Shown here in pieces: positions 28,604-37,766 of a stretch of 64,000 nucleotides of DNA. The stretch spans positions 868,001-932,000 of the forward strand of contig NZ_VXLC01000004.1 in assembly GCF_008704205.1 (NCBI RefSeq), written 5' to 3'. The DNA comes from Nocardia colli. GTDB taxonomy: Bacteria; Actinomycetota; Actinomycetes; Mycobacteriales; Mycobacteriaceae. The notes below the pieces were generated by a model that was not told the origin of the DNA, did no database searches, and worked only from the letters and a program-made list of their open reading frames with translations. Every line of letters starts with the position of its first letter. Positions within the stretch are counted from its first letter, which is position 1. A program made the position numbers and the translations under genes.

Positions 28604-29719
28604 ATGACCCGGACCCTTGGCGTCGCTCCGGCGCCGCTGGACGAGTACCCCATCCACCAGACCCCGCTGTCGCTGGCCAGGGTGGCTACCAGCGACCGGA
28701 ACTTCTACGACCGCAGCTACTTCAACGCCCACGACCGAGACGGCGGAACCTTTCTCATCACCGGGCTCGGCGTCTACCCGAATCTCGGCGTAATCGACGC
28801 CTATCTCACTGTCCGGCAAGGTAATACGCAACGAAGCGTCCGCTTCTCCGACGCGCTCGCCGAACGCAGTCTCACGCAGCAGGTCGGCGGCTACCGGATC
28901 GAGGTGCGGGAGCCGCTGCAACAGATCCGGGTGATCTGCGAACACGATGATCTCGGCTGCGACATCCTCTGGAACGGTTCCTTCCCCGCCGTGCGGGAAC
29001 AGCCCCACCTGATTCTGTCCGGAGCCAGGCCGATCATCGAGGCGACCCGGTTCGCTCAGGTCGGAACGTGGGCGGGCACCCTGCACGTGGACGGCACGGA
29101 CGTCACAGTGGACCCCGATGTCTGGGTCGGCACGCGGGATCGGTCCTGGGGCATCCGCCCGGTCGGCGAGCCCGATCCCGCGGGGCGCGAGGCCGGGACA
29201 ACCGAGGGGTACTGGTGGCTGTACGTGCCGCTGCGTTTCGACGACTTCGCCATCGTGGTGATCGTGCAGGAGGAGCCCGACGGTTATCGCACGCTCAACG
29301 ACGCCGTGCGAATCTGGCCGGACGGCCGAGTCGAGCAACTCGGCTGGCCGCACGTCCAGCTCGAATACCGCTCGGGGACAAGACATGTCGTCGCGGCCAA
29401 GTTGACCCTCAGCACTCCGGACGGCAGGCCGCTCGAGGTGGACGTGCAGACCGGCGCGCATGTCGCCCTGCATGTCGGATGCGGTTACGGCGGCGACCCC
29501 GAGTGGCTGCACGGTCGGTGGATGGGCCGCGACTGGGTCAAATCCAGTTCGTATGACCTGACCGATCCGGAGATCATCGCTCGCGTCCCCTACGGTGTCG
29601 TCGAATACGTCGCCCACGCCCGCTGCGGCGACGCCGAGGGCTGGGGCCTGTTCGATCACGCGAGCCTCGGCCGCCACGACTCCACCGGTTTCGCTGACTG
29701 GGCGTCGGTCGCCCCCTGA
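28604..29719 (+). CDS. hypothetical protein (DUF7064/7065-like)
   Basis: The 371-residue protein is beta-rich and without membrane segments: FLITGLGVYPNLGVIDAYL, RFAQVGTWAGTLHVDG, WVGTRDRSWGIRPVG, GYWWLYVPLRFDDFAIVVIVQE. This pattern is known from actinobacterial lipocalin-like proteins (hydroxyneurosporene synthase/AttH-like) of unknown role, often found beside APH-fold phosphotransferase genes as here. The ATG at 28604 was chosen because AGAGGA lies before it. Family assignment is from memory and tentative. Confidence 0.7.
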   Translation: MTRTLGVAPAPLDEYPIHQTPLSLARVATSDRNFYDRSYFNAHDRDGGTFLITGLGVYPNLGVIDAYLTVRQGNTQRSVRFSDALAERSLTQQVGGYRIEVREPLQQIRVICEHDDLGCDILWNGSFPAVREQPHLILSGARPIIEATRFAQVGTWAGTLHVDGTDVTVDPDVWVGTRDRSWGIRPVGEPDPAGREAGTTEGYWWLYVPLRFDDFAIVVIVQEEPDGYRTLNDAVRIWPDGRVEQLGWPHVQLEYRSGTRHVVAAKLTLSTPDGRPLEVDVQTGAHVALHVGCGYGGDPEWLHGRWMGRDWVKSSSYDLTDPEIIARVPYGVVEYVAHARCGDAEGWGLFDHASLGRHDSTGFADWASVAP

Positions 29720-29740
29720 CATTCGAGTGCGCTCCGGGGT

Positions 29741-30175
29741 TCAGCCGCGCAGGGTGGCGATGGCCTTCTCGATCCGTCGCCGGCGCGTCTCCGGCTTCTT
29801 CGCGCTCTCGATGGCGTGCACGTGTTCGCGCTTGCGGCTGTACGCGAGCTGGTCGTAGGCGGCGCGGGCGACCGGATCGTCGTCCAGGGCCCGGGCGAAG
29901 TCCGGGGGCTCGACGATGACGCGCGGCTGGGTGTCGAGTTCGAGTTCGACCTCGACCTCCTCGCCGATCTCGACACCCGCGGCCTGCCGGTTGGCGTGGC
30001 TGAGGCCGAGCAGGTAGCGGCCGCGCATCAGGGCGACCCGGCTCTTCCAGGTATGACCGTTGAGCGTGATCGTCACCGGCGGCCGTGCACCCTCGCCGAG
30101 CGCCGCGACCACCTCGGGCGGAATCTCCAGGCCGCGCATGGGCTCGGGCGGCTCGACGTGGGTGCGAAACTTCAT
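29741..30175 (-). CDS. DUF1905/YdeI-like protein
   Basis: The 144-residue protein has an N-terminal DUF1905 barrel (MKFRTHVEPPEPMRGLEIPPEVVAALG, VTITLNGHTWKSRVALM) and a C-terminal bacteriocin-protection (YdeI/OmdA) helix pair (FARALDDDPVARAAYDQLAYSRKREHVHAIESAKKPETRRRRIEKAI). The family is linked to envelope stress tolerance in other bacteria; the molecular activity is unknown. The three short minus-strand genes 29741-31067 form a set of small-molecule or protection-type proteins divergent from the LuxR regulator. Confidence 0.88.
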   Translation of the reverse strand: MKFRTHVEPPEPMRGLEIPPEVVAALGEGARPPVTITLNGHTWKSRVALMRGRYLLGLSHANRQAAGVEIGEEVEVELELDTQPRVIVEPPDFARALDDDPVARAAYDQLAYSRKREHVHAIESAKKPETRRRRIEKAIATLRG

Positions 30176-30215
30176 GTTCTCTCTCCTGTTCGTGCGGCCG
30201 GCTTTCCGGACGGGG

Positions 30216-30674
30216 TCAGTTCGCGGCCTTCGCGACCAGTGCGCCGATCATCTGTTCGTCGGCGGCTGTGAGGCCCGCGAGGGCGAAGGAGGTGGGCCAG
30301 ACGGTGCCGGCGTCGAGGGTGGCCTTGTCTTCGAAACCGAGGGTGGCGTAACGGGATTTGAACTTCTCCGCGGATTTGAAGAAGCAGACGATCTTGCCGT
30401 CCTTGGCGTAGGCGGGCATGCCGTACCAGGTCTTGGGGCTCAGGTGCGGGGCGTGCTCGGTGACGATGGCGTGGATGCGTTCGGCCAGCGCGCGGTCGGA
30501 GTCGTTCATTTCGGCGATCTTCGCCAAGACGTCCGCGGTGCCGTCGGCCTTGGTGGCGCGGGCGCCGCGGCGCGCGGCGGTCCCGAGTTCCTGGGCGTGG
30601 TCCTTCATGGCGGCGCGCTCCTCGGCGGAGAAGCCGACGGTGGGCTGGTTCTTGGTGGTGGTGCGAGTGGTCAT
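30216..30674 (-). CDS. DUF1801-family protein
   Basis: The 152-residue protein ends in a DUF1801 (YdhG-like) domain: RIHAIVTEHAPHLSPKTWYGMPAYAKDGKIVCFFKSAEKFKSRYATLGF. The N-terminal 50 residues are a charged helix (FSAEERAAMKDHAQELGTAARRG). The fold is related to the iron-chaperone frataxin group, but its role is unsettled. It lies 40 bases after the DUF1905 start on the same strand. Confidence 0.85.
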   Translation of the reverse strand: MTTRTTTKNQPTVGFSAEERAAMKDHAQELGTAARRGARATKADGTADVLAKIAEMNDSDRALAERIHAIVTEHAPHLSPKTWYGMPAYAKDGKIVCFFKSAEKFKSRYATLGFEDKATLDAGTVWPTSFALAGLTAADEQMIGALVAKAAN

Positions 30675-30716
30675 TTCGGTTTCCTTCGGGTGCGGGTTGG
30701 TTTCGGTGGGTGGGTT

Positions 30717-31067
30717 TCAGCGATCTTGGAGCAGACCGACGACGTTGCCGTCGGGGTCGAGGACCTCGGCGACCCGGCGGCCCTCGCCGACATCGCGCAG
30801 CGCCTGCTTCACGGTGGCGCCGGCGGCGGTCAGTTCGGCCAGCTTGGCCTCGATATCGGACACCTCCCAGTAGATGACCGGGGTGGTGATGGCCTGCGGG
30901 CCGCCGTCGGGGACCAGGCCGATGTGGTGGCCGTCGATGTCGAAACCTACGTAGTAGGTGCCCTCGATCTGCGGCGGCACGCCGAGCAGTGCGGTGTACA
31001 CCGCCGTGGCCGTTTTCAGGTCGGTGACGGGGTGCAAGACGGTCTTGATCCCCTTGGTCGCGGTCAT
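30717..31067 (-). CDS. VOC-family (glyoxalase-like) protein
   Basis: The 116-residue protein has two VOC beta-alpha-beta-beta-beta units (IKTVLHPVTDLKTATAVYTALLG, GHHIGLVP; VIYWEVSDIEAKLAELTAAGATVKQ, VAEVLDPDGNVVGLLQD). CAGGAGC before the ATG at 31067 supports the short start over the longer open frame. Members bind metals or small hydrophobic ligands; the substrate cannot be read. It is first in a three-gene minus-strand group. Confidence 0.88.
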   Translation of the reverse strand: MTATKGIKTVLHPVTDLKTATAVYTALLGVPPQIEGTYYVGFDIDGHHIGLVPDGGPQAITTPVIYWEVSDIEAKLAELTAAGATVKQALRDVGEGRRVAEVLDPDGNVVGLLQDR

Positions 31068-31186
31068 AGCTGCTCCTGAAGTCTTTGTGCTGTTCGGTAT
31101 GGGTAAACGGTATTGCCGGCGCGTTCCCGGGACATCCGTGCTGACCACGGAGCGCGCCACGGAGATGCTCTCGTGCGGGTGAATCG

Positions 31187-33916
31187 GTGGTACGTGAGAA
31201 TGTGGGCGTGTCGAAGTCGAAGCTGGGGATCTCGGACCGTGAGGCCGAGGTGCTCGCCCTGGTGGGGCAACATCGCAGCAATGCCGAGATCGCGGCGCAG
31301 CTGTTCATTTCCGTGCGGACCGTGGAGACCCATGTGTCCTCGCTGCTGCGCAAGGTCGGGGTGGTCGACCGGCGGGCGCTGGCCGGCCGGGCTTCCGAGT
31401 TCGCGCAGGCGGACGACGGCGGCGCGGTGGCCGCCGTGCTGCCCACGCCGCTGACCTCGTTCGTCGGCCGCGAGCGGGAGCGTTCCGCGCTGCGCGAGGC
31501 CGTGCGGACGCATCGGCAGGTGACCGCGCTGGGGCCCGGCGGCGTCGGCAAGACCCGGCTGGCCCTGGCGGTCGCCGCGGACCTCTCCGGTGAATTCACC
31601 GGCGGCGCATGGTTCGTCGACCTGGTGCCGGTGACCGATCCGGCGATGGCCGGGGCCGCGGTGGCGCGGGCGCTGCGGCTCGGTGAGCAGCAGGGGCGCA
31701 CGCTCGACGAGTCGGTGTCGGCCGCGCTGGGGGAGCGCCGGGTGCTGCTGGTGCTCGACAACTGCGAGCATCTGCGCGACGGGGTGGCGCCGTTCACCGA
31801 GCACCTGCTCGCGCATTGTCCGAACGTGACGGTGCTGGCCACCAGCCGCGCGCGGCTCATGGTGCCGTTCGAGCAGGTCTTCACGGTGCCGCCGCTGTCG
31901 CTCGGCGATGACGCCGTGGCGTTGTTTCTGGATCGGGCCGCGGCGCTGGGCTGGCCGGTGGACGCCGAGCAGTCGGCTCGGGTGCACGAGATCTGCGGCC
32001 GGCTCGACGGGCTGGCGCTGGCCATCGAACTCGCGGCCGCCCGGCTGCCCACCCTCGGTCTCGACGGGCTCGGCGCGAGCCTCGCGGATCCGTTGCGACT
32101 GCTCGTCGGCGGTCGCCGCGCCGACGAACGGCATCGGTCCGTGCGGGCCATGCTGGATTGGAGTCAGGCGCTGCTGACCGCCGAGGACCGGCGCGTGCTG
32201 CGGCGGATCGCGGTGTTCGCCGCGCCGTTCACCGCTGCCGACGCCATGGTGGTGGCGGGATCGGCGGACCTGGATCCGATCGCGGTCGCCGACGGGCTGG
32301 CTCGGCTCACCGAGCAAAGCTTGCTCACCATGGTGCCGTCCCCGCGCGGCACTCGATACCGGGCGTTGGAGACCATCCGCCAATACGAACGGGAAGAACT
32401 GGCCACGGCCGGTGAACTCGACGAAGTCCTTGCGCGCCATCTGGATTGGTGTTCGAAAACCGCCGGACAGCTGATCGCCGATCCCACGTCGGCGACCCGC
32501 GACTGGCACCGGGCGTTCGATGCCGTCGCCGACGACATGCGCGCCGCACTGGCCTGGGTGGCCGCGCTGCCCGAGCGTCGGGACGACGCGTACGCGCTGG
32601 CGATTTCCTTGGCGCAGTTGGCTTTTGCTCGAAATCTGATCAGTGAATCCCAGCGTCGTTACGAACAGGCCGCGGCGCTTACCGATGACCCGGTCGTGGC
32701 CGCGGGGGCGTTACGGCGGGCCGCCGAGGTGGCCGGGTGCCGGATGCGTGGCGAGGACATGTACCGCCTGTACCGTGCTTCCGCCGAAATCGCAGTCGGG
32801 GCAGGCGATTCCGCAGCATCGGCCCGGGATCTGGCCACCGCGGCGATCACCGCCTACCGGATGTCCGACACGTTCGCGCAGCCGGTTGCGGCGGGCGAGG
32901 CCGCGGCTCTGCTGTCCGAGGCACGATCGCTCGCCGGTGTGGACCCGGCCGCACTTGCCGCGGTGGCCCTCGCCGAGTGTGGTGTGCTCGCCGATACCAC
33001 CGAGTCGAAAACCGTTGCGCCTGAAGTGATCGCGTCCGCCGATACCGCACGCGCCGATCCGAAAGAATCGGAAACATCTGTCTCCGTGGCGATCTCGCGT
33101 GCGCTACGGGCAGTGGAACTGGCCGATCGCACCGGCGACCCGTTCGCCCGCAGCGCGGCCCTCGACGCTCTCGCCGCGGCACAATGCTGGGCCGGGGACA
33201 TCTTCGCCGCCGCCGAGACCACCCAGCGGCGCGTCTCCCTGCTGGCCGCCATGCCGCGCACGCCCGCCAGCGCCCTCGAACACGTCAACGCGCTGTCCGA
33301 GGCGGCCGAGATCGGTATCGGCGTCGGCGACCTCGACGGTTCGCACCGCTGGGCCGAACAGTTGCGCGACCTGCCCTTGCTGGCCGAGCGCGGTGATTTC
33401 GCCACCTCCGCGCTGCTGGTCGCGGATGCGCTGGCCGGCAACCTCGATGAAGTACTCACCGCCAGTGGACGATTCCTCGACGCCTGGGAACTCTCCGGCC
33501 GGCCGTACGCCCCCGGTCTCGCGCCGGCCGCCGCGGCCGTCGCGATGACCCACGGCCTGCGCGGCGACGACGTCGCGCGCGCCGAGTGGCTGAACATCGT
33601 GGACATCCTCGCCGGCACGTCCGATTATCGGTCCGCCTACCGCGCCGTGTTCGACGCCATCGTGCTGCTCGACTGTGGCCGGCCCGAACAGGCACTGGCC
33701 GAATTGTCCACCGAGCCCGACGCATTGGACGAACGCGCCATCTGGATCTGGCGGCACTGGTATGTCGCGCTGCGCGCCGAAGCCGCTGCCCTGGCCGGCC
33801 ATCGGGATGCGCGCGGCCTCGTCGCCGCGGCACGGACTACGGTGTCCGGCAACCCGATAGCCGGTTCGATCGTCGAGCGGGCTGCCGCCCGGCTCGACGC
33901 CGACGGCGGAGCCTGA
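31187..33916 (+). CDS. LuxR-type regulator with AAA/NB-ARC ATPase and TPR-like region
   Basis: The 909-residue protein has the LuxR helix-turn-helix at the N-terminus (residues 10-70: SDREAEVLALVGQHRSNAEIAAQLFISVRTVETHVSSLLRKVG). Next is an AAA/NB-ARC-like ATPase (P-loop GPGGVGKTRLA, Walker B VLLVLDNCEH, VLATSRARL, GLALAIELAAARL) and a long helical C-terminal half resembling TPR repeats. This is the reverse of the usual LAL order, where the helix-turn-helix is C-terminal. It is divergent from the VOC/DUF1801/DUF1905 group and may control it. Confidence 0.9.
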   Translation: MVRENVGVSKSKLGISDREAEVLALVGQHRSNAEIAAQLFISVRTVETHVSSLLRKVGVVDRRALAGRASEFAQADDGGAVAAVLPTPLTSFVGRERERSALREAVRTHRQVTALGPGGVGKTRLALAVAADLSGEFTGGAWFVDLVPVTDPAMAGAAVARALRLGEQQGRTLDESVSAALGERRVLLVLDNCEHLRDGVAPFTEHLLAHCPNVTVLATSRARLMVPFEQVFTVPPLSLGDDAVALFLDRAAALGWPVDAEQSARVHEICGRLDGLALAIELAAARLPTLGLDGLGASLADPLRLLVGGRRADERHRSVRAMLDWSQALLTAEDRRVLRRIAVFAAPFTAADAMVVAGSADLDPIAVADGLARLTEQSLLTMVPSPRGTRYRALETIRQYEREELATAGELDEVLARHLDWCSKTAGQLIADPTSATRDWHRAFDAVADDMRAALAWVAALPERRDDAYALAISLAQLAFARNLISESQRRYEQAAALTDDPVVAAGALRRAAEVAGCRMRGEDMYRLYRASAEIAVGAGDSAASARDLATAAITAYRMSDTFAQPVAAGEAAALLSEARSLAGVDPAALAAVALAECGVLADTTESKTVAPEVIASADTARADPKESETSVSVAISRALRAVELADRTGDPFARSAALDALAAAQCWAGDIFAAAETTQRRVSLLAAMPRTPASALEHVNALSEAAEIGIGVGDLDGSHRWAEQLRDLPLLAERGDFATSALLVADALAGNLDEVLTASGRFLDAWELSGRPYAPGLAPAAAAVAMTHGLRGDDVARAEWLNIVDILAGTSDYRSAYRAVFDAIVLLDCGRPEQALAELSTEPDALDERAIWIWRHWYVALRAEAAALAGHRDARGLVAAARTTVSGNPIAGSIVERAAARLDADGGA

Positions 33917-33924
33917 CACCCGGC

Positions 33925-34560
33925 TCAGGCCGTCGCTTCCCACAGGTACCCGTCCGGGTCGGTGAACGATCCGATGCCGCCATCCATGACGATGCGGTGC
34001 GATCCACTGCCGTCCAGGTCGACCCCTGCCTCCTTGGCGGCCGCCTTGCGCGGGTACAACGCTAGGGTGACCGGGGAGCCCTGGTTCTCGAACTCGGCGT
34101 ACTTGCCGCCGAAGCTCTTCGACACCGTCAGTCCGCGATCGGCATACACCTGCTTGCTGGCCTTCACGTCCGTCACGCCCATCAGCAACACCATGTCGTC
34201 GATCTCGCGGGTGAACGGACCCACATCCTTCTTCTTCGAGGTGGCGATCTTCCAGATCGTCCCCTCCGGCGCCTGGATCACCGCGCTGTAACCCCACAGG
34301 CTCTTCTTCGCGGCCTTGAGGACGGTGAACCCGGCATCGACCGCGGTCCCGACCAAGCTATCGACGGTGGACGGCTGCGAAACCACCAGGGACAGAATGA
34401 ATCCACGGAAGCCGGTCGTCGGCTCCTGTGCGGCCCGGAACCCGAGCCGGTCCCCCAAACCGAACGCGGCGTCATAGATCGCGGCCGCGGCCTGCGGATC
34501 GGCCACCTCGAGCTGAATGTTGATATCGGTGCTGGTCTTCGTGTTGTTTTCCATGCTCAT
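33925..34560 (-). CDS. VOC-family (glyoxalase-like) protein, two-domain
   Basis: The 211-residue protein contains two VOC modules (INIQLEVADPQAAAAIYDAAFGLGDRLGFRA and DDMVLLMGVTDVKASKQVYADRGLTVSKSFGGKYAEF), ending in IVMDGGIGSFTDPDGYLWEATA. The order is typical of small-molecule binding or resistance proteins. It is convergent with the LuxR gene (8-base gap) and divergent from the hydrolase/TetR pair. Confidence 0.87.
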   Translation of the reverse strand: MSMENNTKTSTDINIQLEVADPQAAAAIYDAAFGLGDRLGFRAAQEPTTGFRGFILSLVVSQPSTVDSLVGTAVDAGFTVLKAAKKSLWGYSAVIQAPEGTIWKIATSKKKDVGPFTREIDDMVLLMGVTDVKASKQVYADRGLTVSKSFGGKYAEFENQGSPVTLALYPRKAAAKEAGVDLDGSGSHRIVMDGGIGSFTDPDGYLWEATA

Positions 34561-34681
34561 AACGCTAGATTCGCCCCGCCCCGGTCACATCCGTGCCAAC
34601 CACGTAACCCACCACTGAGAGTCGGTCGGTGGCTACGTGGTCCGGCCAGGAACTTCGTCTACTGCTGCATCCCCGATGGGG

Positions 34682-34710
34682 TTGACGCCCGTGGCTAATG
34701 CGATTAGCTT
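34682..34710 (+). promoter_or_regulatory. promoter of hydrolase/TetR operon
   Basis: TTGACG at 34682-34687 and TAGCTT at 34705-34710 are separated by 17 bases, a good -35/-10 pair 41 bases upstream of the hydrolase ATG. The first palindrome (34694-34708) covers the spacer and the -10, which fits repression by occlusion. Confidence 0.6.
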
Positions 34711-34730
34711 TAGTGGCTAATGCAGTTAGC
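34694..34730. promoter_or_regulatory. tandem palindromic operators
   Basis: GCTAAT-GCG-ATTAGC (34694-34708) is a perfect 6-3-6 palindrome. GCTAA-TGCAG-TTAGC (34716-34730) is a near copy. Their centres are 22 bases apart, two helical turns, so two TetR dimers could bind the same face. The likely ligand-responsive repressor is the TetR protein at 35595-36197. Confidence 0.75.
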
Positions 34731-34750
34731 TTTTCTCGAAGGGTGAGACC

Positions 34751-35602
34751 ATGACGCTGTATGTGGACATCGACGGTGGCCGGATCGCGTACGACGAGGC
34801 CGGCACCGGGCCGCTGGTGGTGCTGTCGCACGGGATGGGCGTGGACCGGCACGCCTATCGGCACCTGATCCCGCAGTTGGTCGGTGCCGGATACCGGGTG
34901 ATCAACACCGATATGCGCGGCCACGGGGAGTCGAGCATGAACTGGACCTCGGTCACCGGCAAGGAAGCCATCAGCCGGACCGATGTGGCCGAGGATCTGC
35001 TTGCGGTCATCGAGAAGCTGGGTGGTGGGCCGGCGGTCATCGTCGGGAACTCGCTCTCGGGCGGCTCGGCCACCATCGCCGCCGCACGGCGGCCGGACCT
35101 CGTGCGGGCGATCGTGGAGATCAACCCGTTCACGCTGACCCAGAAGGCCGATATCGGTGCGCTGCTCACCAACTCGCGCCACCGGCGCGGCATGCTGCCG
35201 TTGATGGGCACGATGATCTTCAAGAGCGTCGGCCAGTGGCTGAAGTACTTGAGCGTGGCCATTCCGGTCAAGCCCGCCGACTATGACGAGTACCTGACCA
35301 CGGTCGCGGCGAAGCTGCGCGAGCCGGGCCGGATGGCCGAGTTCATGAAGACCGGCAAGACGACACCCGCGGACGCGGAAGCGCAGGTGCCCAACGTAAC
35401 TCAGCCCACGCTGATCATCATGGGCTCCGCCGATCCTGACTTCCCGAGCCCGCAGGCCGAGGGCGAACGCATCGTCGCCGCACTGCCGGCCGGGCTGGGC
35501 CGCCTCGCCGTGATCGACGGCAGCGGGCACTACCCGCAGTTCGATGCCGTCGGGCAAACCACCGAGGTGATCCTGCCGTTCCTGAAGGAACACCATGCCT
35601 AG
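34751..35602 (+). CDS. alpha/beta hydrolase
   Basis: The 283-residue protein has a complete alpha/beta-hydrolase frame: oxyanion VLSHGMG, nucleophile Ser in VGNSLSGGSA, acid in ADPDFPSPQAE and His in GSGHYPQFDAVGQ. It is followed by a TetR gene with an 8-base overlap and preceded by tandem operators, so it is the repressed target of that regulator. The substrate is unknown; it could hydrolyse an ester or epoxide antibiotic-like compound. Confidence 0.92.
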   Translation: MTLYVDIDGGRIAYDEAGTGPLVVLSHGMGVDRHAYRHLIPQLVGAGYRVINTDMRGHGESSMNWTSVTGKEAISRTDVAEDLLAVIEKLGGGPAVIVGNSLSGGSATIAAARRPDLVRAIVEINPFTLTQKADIGALLTNSRHRRGMLPLMGTMIFKSVGQWLKYLSVAIPVKPADYDEYLTTVAAKLREPGRMAEFMKTGKTTPADAEAQVPNVTQPTLIIMGSADPDFPSPQAEGERIVAALPAGLGRLAVIDGSGHYPQFDAVGQTTEVILPFLKEHHA

Positions 35603-36197
35603 GGTGGGCCTCAGCAGAGCCGACGTCGTCGCGGCGGGAGCGACCCTCGTGGACGAGATCGGTTTCGCGAATCTAGCGCTGGGCACGCTGGCCGAGCGGC
35701 TGGGTGTGCGCACCCCGTCGCTGTACAAGCACATCGACAGCCTCGCCGACCTGCGACACGGCATCGCCGCCCTGGCCATCACCGAACTCGACCAGCAGGT
35801 CCGCGACGCCATGCGGGATCGCTCCGGAACCGGCGCGCTGGCCGCCTTCGCCAACGCCTTCCGCGACTACCTCGTCGCGCATCCCGGCCGCTACGCCGCC
35901 ACCATCGGCGAGCCCTACACCGGACCGGAAGATCCCATGCTGCACAGCGGTTCCCGGCTGCTGGAGTCCATGGAAACGGTCCTGCACGGCTACGACATCG
36001 ACGAGCAGGACATGGTGCACGCGATGCGCGCGCTACGCGGCGCCTTCCACGGCTTCGCCACGCTACAGACGTCCAACGGTTTCCAGTGGAGCGAAGACAC
36101 CGACAGCAGTTTCGAGTGGATGATCCGGTTCATCGACCAGGGTCTAACCCAGATCGGTTCGCGCCGAACCGATCTGCACGGACCGGCCGCCGACTGA
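35595..36197 (+). CDS. TetR-family regulator
   Basis: The 200-residue protein has the TetR helix-turn-helix (VVAAGATLVDEIGFANLALGTLAERLGVRTPSLYKHIDSLADLRHGI) and a C-terminal ligand domain of the WHG type (FHGFATLQTSNGFQW). It overlaps the hydrolase stop by eight bases and should repress its own operon through the operators at 34694-34730. Its 3' end overlaps the convergent LysR gene by 54 bases. Confidence 0.93.
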   Translation: MPRVGLSRADVVAAGATLVDEIGFANLALGTLAERLGVRTPSLYKHIDSLADLRHGIAALAITELDQQVRDAMRDRSGTGALAAFANAFRDYLVAHPGRYAATIGEPYTGPEDPMLHSGSRLLESMETVLHGYDIDEQDMVHAMRALRGAFHGFATLQTSNGFQWSEDTDSSFEWMIRFIDQGLTQIGSRRTDLHGPAAD

Positions 36198-37085
36198 TCC
36201 GGCGCAGGCGAGCACTTCCGCGGCCACCTCGGCGAAGGCGCGGACCGCAGCGTTCTCCATCTCGGTGACCCAGACGAGTGCGCTTTCCACCTCCGGATTC
36301 CCGTGCAGCGGAACATGAGTCACGTCCGGATGGTGGTAGTAGTTCACGAAGGACTCCGAGGTCGGATGAACCACTTCACCTCCCGCGATGCGATGCAAGA
36401 TGTCACTGGTCGTCGCAATCGGTGAGCCGCGCCTGATCGGCCTTCCCGCCGGAGTGGTGAGCGGAAAATACTTCTCGTACAAGGCTTTCGGAATATCGCC
36501 ACGCGGTATGACGGCGTAGTCGCCGAGATCCTCGAGCGTCGCGTATCCACGCACGGCGAGGCGGTGCCCGGCCTGCACCAGCAGAATGCTCGGCTCGCGA
36601 CTCAGGGTGGGGCCGATGGTCAGATCGGGTTCCGTGATCGGCTGCCGATGGCACATCAGGTGATAGACGCCGGTGCGCAGGCGCGCGAACTCGCCGGGAA
36701 ACTCCTCCGTCACCGTGAGCCGGCAATCGGGATATCGGCGGGTGAATTCCCGGACGATCGTGGTGAAGTGGCGACCCGCCATCGCGTAACTCGCCAGGCA
36801 GACCCGCAATTCACCGCTGACGCCACGCGCCAGCTCGGTGACGGTGCTGATCGCATGTCGGAATTGGTCATGTGCGGGGCGTAGTTCGTCGCGCAACCGC
36901 TCGCCGAGCGCGGTGAGCCGCACCTGTCGCGACGTTCGGTCGAAGAGTCTTCCGCCGATGCTCTCCTCGAGTGCCCTGATGGTCTGACTGACCCGCGGCT
37001 GGGTCAGGTACAGGCGCTGTGCGGTCCGGCCGAAGTGCAACTCCTCGGCCAGCACCAAGAAGATCTCGACGGCACGCAATTCCAC
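36144..37085 (-). CDS. LysR-family regulator
   Basis: The 313-residue protein has the LysR winged-helix (MELRAVEIFLVLAEELHFGRTAQRLYLTQPRVSQTIRALEESIGGRLFDRTSR) and a periplasmic-binding-like effector domain (GELRVCLASYAMAGRHF, IVREFTRRYPDCRLTVTEE). It is divergent from the DHFR-like gene at 37177, the usual LysR arrangement, so that gene is the best target candidate. Its C-terminal 17 codons overlap the tetR 3' end antisense. Confidence 0.92.
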   Translation of the reverse strand: MELRAVEIFLVLAEELHFGRTAQRLYLTQPRVSQTIRALEESIGGRLFDRTSRQVRLTALGERLRDELRPAHDQFRHAISTVTELARGVSGELRVCLASYAMAGRHFTTIVREFTRRYPDCRLTVTEEFPGEFARLRTGVYHLMCHRQPITEPDLTIGPTLSREPSILLVQAGHRLAVRGYATLEDLGDYAVIPRGDIPKALYEKYFPLTTPAGRPIRRGSPIATTSDILHRIAGGEVVHPTSESFVNYYHHPDVTHVPLHGNPEVESALVWVTEMENAAVRAFAEVAAEVLACAGSVGGRSVQIGSARTDLG

Positions 37086-37176
37086 GCCCGAATCATAGAC
37101 ATTGATAAGGCCGGCTAATGGCTGGTGTGCGAATTCGGCCGTTGATCAGGCACATCGCGCCGCCGAAGCTGGACAC

Positions 37177-37722
37177 ATGAAAATCAAGACCCATATCGGT
37201 GTCAGCCTCGACGGTTTCATCACATCGGCCGACGGTCTGCCGGCCGTGCTGACCATGCCGACCTTCGAAACCGGGCGATCGCACGGCCTGCCGGAATTCA
37301 TCGCCGGCTGCGGTGCGGTGGTGATGGGGCGCAACACCTTCGAACCCGCCGTCGGCTCGCCGACCTGGCCGTGGCCCGACCTCAGGGTGTTCGTGCTGAC
37401 CACCCGTCCCCTTCCAGCTGGAACTCCCGACCACGTGGTGTCGGCGCCGACGCCGGAAAAGCTGCTCGAGGCGATGCGGGACGCGGACTTCGACGGCGAC
37501 GTACATCTGGTCGGTGGTCAGCGAACCATCGAGGCCTTCCGCGGCATCAATGCGCTGGACAGTTTCGGCGTCGTCCTGCTGCCGATCCTGCTCGGCGACG
37601 GCATGCGGCTCACCCCGGCCGGCAGCGCGCCGCAGCATCTGCGCCTCGAATCGTCGCGAACACTGGGGGACGGGTCGGTGGAGCACACCTATACCCTCGC
37701 CGCGGTGATCGCCAACCGCTGA
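37177..37722 (+). CDS. RibD/DHFR-family reductase
   Basis: The 181-residue protein matches the dihydrofolate reductase-like RibD C-terminal family: IKTHIGVSLDGFITSADG, AVVMGRNTFEPAV, RVFVLTTRPLP and VHLVGGQRTIEAFRGINALDSFGVVLLPILLGDG. Most members are NADPH reductases of unknown substrate. The ATG at 37177 was chosen since the conserved domain begins at MKIKTH. It is divergent from lysR. Confidence 0.88.
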   Translation: MKIKTHIGVSLDGFITSADGLPAVLTMPTFETGRSHGLPEFIAGCGAVVMGRNTFEPAVGSPTWPWPDLRVFVLTTRPLPAGTPDHVVSAPTPEKLLEAMRDADFDGDVHLVGGQRTIEAFRGINALDSFGVVLLPILLGDGMRLTPAGSAPQHLRLESSRTLGDGSVEHTYTLAAVIANR

Positions 37723-37766
37723 CGACGACCGGGCGCGGTCGGTCTGCCTCGGTACACTGAATCCGG

